A stretch of DNA of 64,000 nucleotides from Adineta steineri (taxonomy: Eukaryota > Rotifera > Eurotatoria > Adinetida > Adinetidae): the NCBI GenBank assembly GCA_905250115.1, contig CAJNOI010000010.1, positions 696,301 to 760,300 on the forward strand, read 5' to 3'. Shown here one piece after another: positions 19,915 to 31,588 of this stretch. The notes under the pieces are model-generated. The model was not told the origin of the DNA, made no database searches, and saw nothing but the letters and a program-made list of their open reading frames with translations. Within the stretch, counting starts at the first letter, position 1. Every line of letters begins with the position of its first letter. A program made the translations under genes and the position numbers.

Positions 19915-20269
19915 GTTATATTATATTTTCAGTTATCGAATTATTGTTTCGATATTTATGCTATTAGTCAATAATTTATAGAATATTTTATGTCACACGT
20001 TTTCTTCCTAGTAATGTACTGTAAGCAAGATAACATTTTTATTAGGAAGAACGAAAAAAAATTGCCAACCATCGGCAATCATACACGTATCATAAACAAA
20101 TAATGAGTCATACATGTATTTAGGAAGTGACAATGTCATAACTTGGAAAAATAGAAAATATATAAAAGGCACCGTCGAATTCAGAGATATGTGTAGCTAA
20201 CCAATATATATCACAGGTATGTTCGTATTATTTTTTTATGGTTTTTTGTTATGAACGAGATGAGATAAT
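19915..20269. other. Short intergenic stretch, 3' side of Rel-like gene A
   Basis: AT-rich DNA between the transposon and the stop codon of gene A; nothing else seen. Confidence 0.4.
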
Positions 20270-22409
20270 TTATGCTAAAAACAAAAAGTATTAGATAAGT
20301 TGATGCAAAATAGAAATGAAACGTACTTTCTTCTATTATAGAAGATAATGAGAAGTTTGAAATAGGTTTAAAAACGCGATCTTGGAGGGTACATAACCAA
20401 AAGGCTAGTTTACATTTTTTAAGTTGGTTAGCCTCAATTAATTCTTTAGTAATTGAACCAGTTTGATATAAATTGAACATATGTATTCGTACACTACATA
20501 GAATAGAAATGTCAGATTGAAATAATAGTGAAGACTTACTGTTTTCGTTGAGCTCCATGTTCTTCTGGGCTAATTCCAAGATAAACACACCCATTTCCTG
20601 GTTCACAATAATTATTTTGTTTCTTGCACTTATCAAACAGCAATCTACTAAGATTATTATCATTGCAAAAATCATCCATATTGACACCTGTATTTTCTGG
20701 AACAAGTACTTTTGAAGGATGTTTCTCATTGTTATAAGTTTGTATTTGGATTCCAATATACATACGTTGGTTTTCTTCCGGAGGAACCTGAGAATAATAT
20801 TTTACTTTTTATATTCTAATCGTTTTTAAATATAAATAAGACTTTACTTGCACTTGTGGAAACGTACGTTGAGGACCATCAGCGGCGAGACGAGAAACTC
20901 CTTTATTTGCTAGTTCTTTCATATTTCGATTGTGCCATTCTCCCTTTGGTTGTACAAGAATCGATGGTGCTTCGTATTGGAATTCTAATGATGTAGATAC
21001 AGAAGTACATTGTGAAGCTTGATTACTGTTTAACGCATCAATTGTTTCCGATGCAGAAACATAACTAAAGCCTTGATCAGTTTGCACAGAATGATTTGTT
21101 TCGTTCGTTTGGACTAAAAAAACATGGAATATATTATGAAAAAGATTCTATGTATTAAATCAATCTATGTTACGTTGCTGATTATTCTCTTCGCCAACTA
21201 TCATTGAAGAAATACCAGTATCACTATCTTCTAAAAAATACAAAATATAAATAATGACTAGAAACAATGCAATATAATGTATATCTACGTGAAGTAAGTT
21301 CAAGTGCTTTTTGAACAGCGTTCGACAGATATAAAAGTCGTTGCTTTATCAATGTAGCAGCCATTCGAGGTGATATTTGATTAAGATTGGCGCTGTTGAA
21401 ATCTACATACACGATAATATGCATGTTCTTTACTACGCTCGTTGCACTATACCTGATATTGGATTTTCAAAACCAACTGTACCGGACCTTGATATAATGA
21501 GTGGTATTAATTGATCTATTTCTTTTTGCATTTGTTTGATAGAAACACGAGTATTCACTGTTGTTACAGGCTGCCGAACACCTACAATAATATTGACTAG
21601 AAATTATTCTTAATTATATTTGTTCTATAAATTACGTGAAGTTCTATCATTTATTGATGAGAATGTAGTATCAACCATCATATCTAAATTAATTTGAAGT
21701 TAGCAATTATTTATGAAGAAGAACACTTACGACTAGCATCTTCGGACATGTGTGAATCCTCTTCTACTGGCTGTTCACCAGTATTGTTTACTAAAATACA
21801 AAATATATATGAATTATATTGGCATTATCAATAGAATGATAAATCGTACGATTTTGATTTATTTTATTAAGGCAGAATTCAATAAAATGCCTAGCGTCGA
21901 CTTCGTTTGTCTTAAACGTAGTCATTATGCGTCCGCTGGTGTCTTGTATACATACTGGAGACCATTCCGTATTGCCCTCATGACACCAAAGAAAAGCATA
22001 ATGTTCATGATTGTCACGTTTATTAGATTCCAATCGTTCTTTGCCAATAATAATCCATTTATTATCTTCGTAGACAATCAAATAAAGATCAATATTGTAT
22101 AGATCTGCATAAGCATTAATTAAATCGCGAAAAAAAATCTGAGAGCCATTGATGCGTGTTTTTATTCTCTCAAATGTACGTTGAAGAATACCTTCAGGAC
22201 ATTGCCAGTGAATAGGAATATTTATAGGCTGTCGAGTTCCGTTAGTTACAATGGATTTAGCACCGGTAATTAGATCCAATCCCCTTTGTATAAACATAAA
22301 TTCTGCTCCAGAACTACAAAAAAGAATTGATCAATCGATTTCAATTGAGAAAATAAGAAACAGAAAATCATACTTTAATGATTGACTAGCTGATAATTCA
22401 TCTTCCATT
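20270..22409 (-). CDS. Rel-homology-like protein A (novel N-terminal domain + RHD-n-like domain)
   Basis: Divergent member of a five-gene local family. The start at 22409 gives MEDELSASQSL, a short first exon shared in form with gene B. Exon 2 (22314-21851) codes for an unrecognised domain of about 150 aa with YADLYNIDLYLIVYEDNKW and FLWCHEGNTEWSPV. A helical Gln-rich middle follows, then a Rel DNA-binding-like part. Its landmarks are SILVQPKGEWHNRNMKEL, DGPQRTFPQVQV, then after a phase-0 intron VPPEENQRMYIGI, HPSKVLVPENT, GCVYLGISPEEH, and after the next intron VRIHMFNLYQT and LKKCKLAFWLC. This order matches RHD-n (I.QPK..R.RY..EG, TYP.V.V, HPH.LVG, NLGI.CVKK, RI..G.NP, VRLCFQVFL), though the residues that contact DNA differ. 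The RHD assignment is mine, by eye. It ends at a short last exon (stop 20270-20272) and has no IPT domain. Roughly 500 aa. Confidence 0.6.
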
Positions 22410-23004
22410 TTGATGAAATTTTTGTTTAAATGCGGCTGTTTAAAATATAATGATGATTATTGTATCGTTGTTCGCTAACAAAATAATAGAAATGCCCGTT
22501 AAAAGAAAAAGAATGAATAGGGAATTCTTGAGTCGGAAAGGATGACTCATTCTTTCCGACTGGAGAATGACTAATTTTTTCGAGTGAAAGACGGCGCATG
22601 TTATTGAGTCCTTGAGTAAAATTTCGATATGATAGAGAAAAGGTTAAGTCAATTATAAAAAATAATGTTTTTGATATATAGAAATTAAATAAATATTGCC
22701 TAATACATATAATAAGGTATAAAATACACTCACATTATCAATTCATACATAGAAATAATATATCGGTTGTTATTTAAATGACGTATAAATCGAAGAAAAT
22801 CTAAAATATGTAAACAATTTTGGAATAATATTCTTATTGATAAAATTATGGATGTTGTTAATAGATAATTATTTATAAAGAAGTAAATCGAATACACACA
22901 CAAAGTATAAAAAGAAAATATTTCAAGATTAAAATAAATAGTTTTATTCAATATTTGATTCATATATTGAATGTATTTGCATAGTTCTGTATGATAATTA
23001 AGTG
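22410..23004 (-). promoter_or_regulatory. Intergenic between Rel-like A and B; promoter region of A
   Basis: No coding exon is seen. About 120 bp upstream of the A start lies a hairpin with arms AGTCGGAAAG (22531-22540) and CTTTCCGACT (22552-22561). Its loop contains a perfect AP-1/TRE core TGACTCA (22543-22549). A kappaB-like decamer GGGAATTCTT (22520-22529) abuts it. The assignment as promoter is an inference from position. Confidence 0.4.
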
Positions 23005-25490
23005 TTAATTGCAGGAGCCACATGTATGTGTACATTTACCTTAAACAAAAACCAATGATAAGAACATGTATATTATAGTTTATAAATTCTTTCTTACCAT
23101 GAACTACATGTGGAATAAAACCATTATGTAATAATTTCATCTGATATTCAGAAATATCTTCATTATATTCTTTCCTTGAAATGGTTAAATGGAGGTGATT
23201 AGTTGATTTCGATTCAGGTGAAAATATTATTAATTTTTTTCCTTCCATTTTATATTGTGTATTCTTTAGTTCTTGGTCATTACATTCGATATGAAAATCT
23301 AGAAAGCAGAATAAGACAAATTTTAAATAAGTAATATTACTATCTTACCGCTTTTTTTACATTTGGTACTTAATGGTACACTGATTTCTTCACCGCCCAA
23401 TTGACATAGTTGTTTCGGTTTGACTTCAGTAGCATCAACAGTTACATCTTTATCCACTAAAATATAATATAACAATGAACAGCAAAAGATCATTGAGTTA
23501 AAAATTACTCAGTTCAATAATTGATGTATAAGAAGGTTGTGACACAAGTTGATATTCACCAGAAGTAGATTGTTCACATAAAGTATATTCTAGTTTACAT
23601 AATCGAAGATTTTCTATTTCAGTATTTTTTTCAGTTGACACGAAATAATGTAGCCGTTTGAAAAGATGAACTTTTATTCTTAAAATATCAATAATTAATA
23701 TATATGTGTATATAGGAAAAGATATTCACTCACATTTTTCGACGGTTATGACGTTCTTCATCAGTAATTATTAAGAAAACGCATTCATTGTTATTATCCA
23801 TTACTGAAATATTAATATTCACTGTTTCAGGTGCAACACATTGAGATGGGTGTGAATGTCCACTTTCGGTAACCACTCTGACACGAACATAAAGTTTTAC
23901 ATTATCATCAGCATTATTTGGCAGCTATAATTGAATGTTATAATTAAAAGTACTATAAATATTAGAATAGGAATGATTACTTCTATTTCAGGATAAATTC
24001 TCTGTTCATCTTCGTTACCTGCTTGTACTAATGGGCACCTTTTCTTGTTTAAATCGTTTTGCATACGAACACGACGATAACGTCTGGGTTGTTTTAGTAT
24101 TTTTAGTGGATCATATTTTATTATTAATACCATTGATGAGTGAACATTTGATACTACGGCTGATGCTGTTTTCTTAGTAGTTTCAGATAAAGTAACTGGA
24201 ACTGAAAGAGAATTATTGTTAGATGAACGAATGCGTTTAGTTTTTGCTTTTCGGATAATACGGTGTACAATATTTTTCGAAATTGATTTTCGTGCTTTTG
24301 AATCGAGGCTTGTATTCATTCGACAATCATTTGTTTCCGTGGATGTGTTGTCAGCAATTTCTTCTGTATAATATCATAGGAATATATTACTAATGATATT
24401 AAAATATTACTTACGATGACAATCAATTTGTGTAGTTTGAGGAAGCGATTCTTCCGTAGAATTGAGTTCTTGATGTATATCTCTATTGATTGTATCCATA
24501 TCAGATAATACATTTTGAATATTATCTATTGAAGTTGTCCTGGGTTCTTCATGAGTCGAATAGAAATTAGATTGAGAATTACTTTGAGAAATACATATAG
24601 TGTGATCTTCCTGTCTTTTCGATGTAGTTAAATCATCGTGACTTTCAACAGATAATTCATATGTACAGCCTTTTGAATGGGTATCAGATGAACTATCATT
24701 TTTACTCGATGATGATGATGATGAAAGATGTGCATTTACATTATCTGTTGAATGAGATTCTTCAGTATTTATTATTGTAGCATCATCGTTATCGATACTA
24801 AGCTCTCTTTCCATAACTGATATTTGAAAAGATGAATAGATAAAAAGAATATATACTTTAATTTTATTTTTAGTTAACTTACTTTCTTGATTCAATTTTT
24901 CAAATAAACCACCAAGATGATCAAAGATACGTTGGTCATCTATAGCAAAACAAGTTTGTCGATTGCCATCACTATCGATAGCGTAGAGTATTGCAAATGA
25001 GAATGTTTCAGGATTGTACATAACAAAAGTAATATTACGACAACGTTTTTCTTGTTCCGATTCACTTGAAGTTCCATCATATTGATCAATATCTATTTCT
25101 AAATTAACTGGAACATTATCTGTAATGCTAATGACATCGATGACAATTTTGTATAAGTTTGCATAACCATTGAATATATAATTTAACTGTGCAGGTGTTA
25201 GAGATAAGGATATGCCATCTAGAGTATCCTGTACCCAACTTAGCGAATGCTCCATATTGCAACCATATTCTGCCATATGTTTCATACAATCACATAAATT
25301 TCCCCATAAATAAGGTTGAACAGGGCCAATCCATGACCTAAAAAAGTATAGAAAATACTGCATCTTCAAATGTATTTGAAAGAAAAATGCAATACTTTAA
25401 AGATTGATTATTTTTTGACCAATTTGATAATATGATTAATTCACCCGCATTTGATAGTTCCCTTGTAGTTAAAGAAGTGTCGTTTTCCAT
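23005..25490 (-). CDS. Rel-homology-like protein B (N-terminal domain + RHD-n-like + IPT-like)
   Basis: Longest member of the cluster. The start at 25490 gives MENDTSLTTRELSNAG. The N-terminal domain (25338 to about 24890) shows YANLYKIVIDVISI, ITFVMYNPETF and CFAIDDQRIFDHLG. A long Ser/Asp/Glu-rich linker follows, with an SSSSSSS run, and then a basic stretch (KAKTKRIRSSNN) that could be a nuclear signal. The RHD-n-like part has KILKQPRRYRRVRMQNDL, EDEQRIYPEIE, LYVRVRVVTESGHSHPSQC, RIKVHLFKRL and LRLCKLEYTLC. Unlike its neighbours, B continues with CQLGGEEISVPLSTKCKK, DFHIECNDQEL and KKLIIFSPESKS, which resembles the IPT/TIG dimerisation domain of Rel/NFAT proteins (GG.E..LL..K..K.DI.I...). 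The final exon reads KCTHTCGSCN and stops at 23005-23007. It probably acts as a transcription factor; that is an inference. Confidence 0.6.
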
Positions 25491-25518
25491 ATTTGTATGA
25501 TGTTTTATACAAATATGG
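25487..25518 (-). repeat. Perfect 12-bp inverted repeat covering the start codon of Rel-like B
   Basis: CCATATTTGTAT (25487-25498) and ATACAAATATGG (25507-25518) are exact reverse complements separated by 8 nt. On the transcript (minus strand) the ATG at 25490-25488 lies inside the 3' arm, so a 5' UTR hairpin would bury the initiation codon. Confidence 0.7.
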
Positions 25519-27361
25519 TTTAAAATAAGATCAAACTCAGTTTATATATATATAGATGATTCAACGCTTACTAAAACAACGAATAAAAAAATGACAGCAA
25601 AGAAATGAAAAGAAAAAAAATAGAAAATGTTAGACATACTGCGAGTTGAAAAATTCTAACTGCGTCAGATACGTTTAAGTATAAATTTCTATACTCAAAT
25701 ATACTGATGATGCAGAAAGATTACATTGACATTTTGGTTTATTTTATGTCTTATATTACTAGTTTACTAAATACGTTATCATCCTTTGATACTAATTATA
25801 TTTAACATAGTTTAATATTTTTTAATTCATAGGTAATATGTTAGAAATGAAGAAAATTATTGTATCTTAAAAATATAAACGCAATAATGAATATGACGTA
25901 TCGCCTACTTTAAATAAAGCATGATCAGACAAAACTTGTTAAGCTAGGAGAAATACGAGTAAATAAAATTTCCAGAATAAAAGAAGAAAAAAAGATGATA
26001 TTTGATCGGGTGTACGTAACTAACTACGATTGATCTCATTGTTATGTCAATACATACTGTTCTGAAAGACGTATACTTTTATCGAAGTAGTTTTCGAAAT
26101 GATTCTATTACACATTGCATCATCGTCCACTAATAATATATGAATCACAATCATACGTGTCGTATGTTGGCTTTTTCCAACCGCAACTATTCGTTTACAT
26201 TGTGTTACCGTTCTTCTTCTTGACTTTAATTTTTTGAAGAAAAGCAGAAAAGAATAACTATCTTGTTTTTGATATCTAAGTTATTGTTCCATAATGATTA
26301 AAAACTGACAACAATATTGTTTTATATGCACATTCAGTCAACTGTCATATTTTTTTCACATTACAATTAATATTCTTACGTAACATAATCATAAATTTCA
26401 CTTTGTGACAACAAGAAAAAAGAAAAAAAAATAATAAGACAGATGCATAGGAAATAGACAAAGTTGATAGAATAATTTTTCTTGTTCATCATCGATAACA
26501 TGCATTCAATATCCTTCGATCTGTTTGGATTCATAATACTGCATAGAATCGTTTTAAAATGAATTTGTACACATGACATTTTACATATTTAATCAGATTA
26601 TTCTGCAAGAGAGCGTTATGATTTGTCTATTCTAAATAAACAGTAATATATTGACGACATTTTTATTTATGAGTAAGTTTATTGTTAACGTCAACTCTGA
26701 TTTCATATATATGAAGAAATAAACGATTGATACATATTTTTTATTTCTTTCTTTTTAACACCATATATAATTATATTATTTTCTTATTAAATTTTGAATT
26801 AAATAAATCATATCAATTTTTCTTTTATAATTTTGTTAATATGCTTGAAGTTTTCTCTTATGTAGCATAAAAATCAAGCTAATAAACATGATATATCAAA
26901 CATACATATAAGAGTTCAATTCACATTTTATAACCTCGTCTAAAATCATGTATCGAATTCAATAGCAGGTAAAAAGCCGTCTGTTATCTTGTTTCTATTG
27001 AAATCATTTGGTATTGCTTTTTTCCAGATCTAAAACGAACTACGTAGACATTAGCTTAATTTTATTGAATAATATAATGTATGACGAATAACTATGTTAG
27101 TAAAAAAAGCCTTACATGACAAATAAAAAAGAGTTTTTTTTCAAAGAACAAGAAAAAAAGAAATCCTATCTACGAAAAAATTAGAATACTCAAGGTGAAA
27201 AAAAAATAAAATGACATGTGCGTCGTAAAATCGAAAAAATCCACACATGTAAGTTAAAAAAATGTTTATCATATATAAATTTTTCTTTCATCCAAGGTAA
27301 AAATTTGCTTGTTTATTCGCTTTGATGAAATATAATACATTAAGAGCCATTTTTTTATATA
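25519..27361. other. Intergenic between Rel-like B and C
   Basis: About 1.8 kb of AT-rich DNA. Short frames here lack recognisable protein sequence. It probably contains the promoter of B and the 3' UTR of C. Confidence 0.45.
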
Positions 27362-29413
27362 TTATTTTGCTATAGGAAAACAATATGAGTATATTAAAAA
27401 ATATGTATGAATCTTACTTTCAGTAATTATGTCAGTCACTGACTCAGCCGAAACAGGTATAATCTTTCCATGAGATTTTACGCATAACCAGAAAACTAAT
27501 TGACATTCATTAAGTTTTTCACGTTTAATCATATCTTTAGTTAATTGTTGGTTTTGATATAGATTAACCATATATATTGGTATTCTTTTTATATAATCAT
27601 ATAGAAAAACATTTATAAAATAAAAAAAAATTTACTTTTTAAGTTTTTGTTCATGTTCTTCTGGAGTAATTTCCATATAAACTATTTTTGTACCTAAATC
27701 AAAGGTATGCATTGGATCACATTCATGAAATTCCAAATAGTTGAGATTGTTGTTGCGATTGAAGAGATTTATATCTACTTTTGTCCCTTTTGGTACAATG
27801 ATTTTTGAAGAGTGAGGTTGATTAAGAATAGTACGAACTGCACTTGCTAGAAACATTTTTCGTTCCTCTCTAGGAGGAACCTAATCAAATATATATAAAA
27901 TGTTTGTTTTAATCTTCTTCACTTTTATTGATAGCTTACTTTAACTTTAAGTGGAGCATTTCCATCACCAATACTATGGAGAAGTTCAATATACCGTGTT
28001 TTCGTTTGTTTATCGCCTGTCGTTGTTTTTCTTGACTTTTTTGCTAGATCTTTTGGATGGCGAATTTTCCAGTAGGGTCTTATCGGTTTTAAAAGTACTG
28101 GTTTTTTGTATTTAATGAATGTTGATGAAGGTGCAGAAGTGACTTCAGTAGTATGCGACATAGTAATTAATCCGTCCGATGCATTAGAAATATCCATTTG
28201 GTCAGCTTTTCTAGCATGATGTGATCCACCGCGTTGAGCTAAATTAGTATAGGAAACTATTTAACAATCTATTTAGTATTAGAAATTTATCGTTACGATC
28301 TAGTTCAATGCTATCTTTTTAGATTTATAAAAAAATTGCAATTCCCTATAGGCTTTTATCAATTGTAAAAAATGATGAAAAAAGTAGTTCAACATACGTT
28401 GTACATCTATAATTTTTTCCAAAACAGAGCGGTCTTGTTCGCAAGTTGTAACTGCATTTTTACGTATACGATCACCATTATTAGTATTTATTTCTGAAAG
28501 AAAAATATAAAAAATAAATGAACCTAGGTTAAGTTGCATTACTCTACCAGATTCTTGAATTAGTGGTGTGAGTATATTATGAACTACCAATTTGTTATTT
28601 TGGTGAACAATATCTTGAGCAATGTGATCATTTGGGGTATAGACTCTGATATTATCTTCAGTTGTAGGTAAGCTTACTAAAATAAGAAATGAGTATTATT
28701 GGTAATAACACTGACAGATATAAATACTTTGATCAGAACTGTTTGGTAATGTGGAAATTGCATCTCCCGATTCATCTAAATAATTAGATATTTTATTAAA
28801 TAATGCTCACATCATTTCTTACCGGCCACAGTATTACTATCGATGCTTAAATTTGATTTTTCTTCTAGGACAGTAAACAATCGTGAATCTATTCAACAAG
28901 TTGTCTTATTGAATTATTTCTAATAAAAGAAGATATACCTGTTAAATTTAGTTGCTCAGTATATTTATCAACATAATACTGAATACGCATATCATCGATA
29001 TCGAAAACGGGTTGTATTCTATCTTCTAAATTATATGTATATAATACACCCCATACTGTTTTATCGCCATTGAGAACAATGAAAGCTTGTTTCGTCTGAT
29101 CGCTGGGAGTTAACGTAATATATTCAGTTGTTTTCTGAAATGTTCCTTCTTCAATGATAATGAAGTATAAGCGAATATTGAAAAAAATCATGAAGTCTCT
29201 AATTAAAGAGCTCGATGTTGATTGAAATCCATGTTTTTGTTTGAGTGCACCATCATTTGATACAATAAATTCAAAACCATCAGATAAATCTTTTATCTCT
29301 TTAACTTCCATCAAATTATTGGTGTTGTAATTAAGAAGAATGTAATAGTTTTCTACAAAAAACAACTAATAATTACTTTGAGATATTATTCGATGATGTG
29401 TTTTATTTTTCAT
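27362..29413 (-). CDS. Rel-homology-like protein C (novel N-terminal domain + RHD-n-like domain)
   Basis: The start is taken at 29413 (MKNKTHHRIISQ), because this short exon ends at a phase-1 donor that matches the acceptor before NYYILLNYN. The N-terminal domain shows FNIRLYFIIIEEG, AFIVLNGDKTVWGVLYTY and VFDIDDMRIQYYVD, clearly related to A, B and D. The middle is built of short exons. The RHD-n-like part has VLLKPIRPYWKIRHPKDLAKK, a longer loop than its relatives, and KVKV. Then come VPPREERKMFLA, HSSKIIVPKGTKVD, NNLNYLEFHEC and YMEITPEEHEQKL, and after the next intron YMVNLYQNQ and LNECQLVFWLC. The last exon after CTATAG codes for the final residues before the stop at 27362-27364. No IPT domain is seen. 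The splice acceptor before IPIYMVNLYQ has a weak pyrimidine tract. Confidence 0.55.
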
Positions 29414-30464
29414 TAATATGAAGTTACGAATTCAAGAAAATATCATCAACTATGAAAGATTGATCACATAATAATCGATGTTGTTCGAATTGATTTTATA
29501 TATAGATACCTCGTAATAAAAATAAGATTATAACGTATGAAAGGAATAGTGTATAGCAAGGTGATGAAAAAGTACGCCAAGAACGAAAAGAAAAAAAAAT
29601 TGTATTTTTCGAAAATTTTACCTGTTCTGCCCAACATAAAAAAATAGCAACCACTATGATCACTACAGACCTCTATTAAAAAAAACTAGTCATTTATACT
29701 CAATGCAATTGATCAATGAGAAGCTTCAAATGAATCATCTTTAAATTATGTTTACTTGTACGGATATAATAAGAAAAAAAATAATTGTTTTGTAACATAA
29801 TATTCAATTATGTAGTGATTTTCTATCCAAAATCATTTTAAGCAGCAGACAATGATTATTTTCAAGAAAGTAGAGTAAATGTGAACTGTATGTAAGTATG
29901 ATGATATAGAATTGTAAAGAGAATTATATATTATCTATTATAGGTATCGTAATAATCAATCTTACTTAATAAGAAACAAGAAGTTTATCAAATCAATAGT
30001 AGCAACTCATGTTTGACGTATGAATGGTTTGATTTTGACGATATGAGCATTTTTATATGGTGGAAGAACAAGTTCAAAATAAAACTCTATTTTATTCGAG
30101 TACTTTAAATGGTTCTGTGTGACTTTTTTTTATTTTTCATAAAGCCATCAAGCATTCAAATCAATCTCAATATGTCTTTGATAGTCAATTGTATATGTTC
30201 AATAAATTTAACTGTAATATTTTCATGCATGTCAACAATATAGTTTAATAAGAGTTATAATATAAAATTTAAATAAAAATTAACGATTGATATAATAAAA
30301 CTAATCAGCTATTTTACTAAATTATAGCCAGTAATAATCTATAGAATGAAAAGGTATATAATAGTTAAAACAATTTATTAAAATTTATACATAAAAATAA
30401 ATATACAAAATATCCGATATGAAGAACATGTATCAATAAAATTTGACTATTATAGAACACTGAT
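29414..30464. other. Intergenic between Rel-like C and E
   Basis: AT-rich DNA with no credible exon seen. It should include the promoter of C and the 3' UTR of E. Confidence 0.45.
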
Positions 30465-31588
30465 TTAATAACTATTATCTTCATCTGTAGTATCCTGATG
30501 GGTGGAAGAGTCATAAAAGTCGGAATTTGACATAGGTGATATTGTTAATTGATTGATTCTATTAGATATACGAGGTTGAGATTTCATTTTTGCTAAATAA
30601 TAATAATAATAAAATAAATATGAAAAATTAACAAATCAATTTAATTAAACTTACTTTCTTTAATAATATTAGAAAATGCAGGCAAAGAAGTTGGTATATA
30701 TTCTCCATTTTCACGAATACATAAGTAAAAACTTAATTTGCATCGATCAAGTTGTTGTCTTATAATAATTTCTTTCGTTATCACTTGACTTTGATATAAG
30801 TTGAACATATGAACTCTTATACTAAATATAAAATATAAATATAATCAAATAAAATTATCAAATTTAACTTACTCTTTATGTCCTGCTACATGTTCTTCTA
30901 AACTAATTTTTGAATAAATGCATCTATGATTTCGATCAAAATAATCCGATGAATTTCCGTCGAATTGTAAACAATTAAGATTATTGTCATGAGATAGATA
31001 CCCTGAATTGACTGTTGTTTTTGCTGGTACAATTACTTTCGAGGGATGAAGTTCATTTTCTACAGTTAGGATTCCAATAGCAAGATACATTTCTCTGGCA
31101 GACGTCTTAGGGGGGACCTATGTTATAAATAAAGTTATATGTAATAATAATGTATTAAAATTGATTAAGAACTTACTGTGACTCGAACTGGTGTACGTTG
31201 TGGGCCTTCGCCAGCTAAGTAAGGAAGATGATTACTTGCAAGATCTTTTATACTTCGATAATGCCAGTCTGGTTTTGGTTGTTTGAGAATTTCTGGAGGT
31301 AGACGTGGATCAGCTACTGACATTTGTCGATTAATGATTGGTTCAGATTTTATAGATAAATCTAAAGGGGATGTTGGTACATCAGGATATTGAAAAGATT
31401 TCTTTTTCATGGATAAATCAAGAGGTAAACATGGAGACATATCGGAAGACCGTAGACCATATGATGTATCGTACTTTGTTTCCTCATAGCTATCTAAATA
31501 AATCAAATAAATATATTTGTTAATTTTTGTTTTTTGAATATTATTATAAAAATAAATACTTACCATTTGGATTCATTGCTTTACCCAT
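30465..31588 (-). CDS. Rel-homology-like protein E (short form with two PLDLS motifs)
   Basis: Shortest paralog, about 297 aa in five exons. The start at 31588 gives MGKAMNPN and the stop is at 30465-30467. It lacks the N-terminal domain of A-D. In its place are two PLDLS motifs (residues about 32-36, coded at 31411-31425, and 51-55, coded at 31354-31368), the consensus PxDLS for binding the co-repressor CtBP. The RHD-n-like part is the cleanest of the family: EILKQPKPDWHYRSIKDLA, AGEGPQRTPVRVTV, VPPKTSAREMYLAIGI, HPSKVIVPAKTTVN, LNCLQFDG, CIYSKISLEEH, VRVHMFNLYQS, LDRCKLSFYLC. The introns sit at the same places as in A and D. The tail is acidic (STHQDTTDEDNSY). No IPT domain is present. A repressor-like DNA-binding protein is a reasonable inference. 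Confidence 0.6.

Noticed and set aside
21752..22102. 116-codon plus-strand frame
   Set aside because: Antisense shadow of the N-terminal domain exon of Rel-like gene A.
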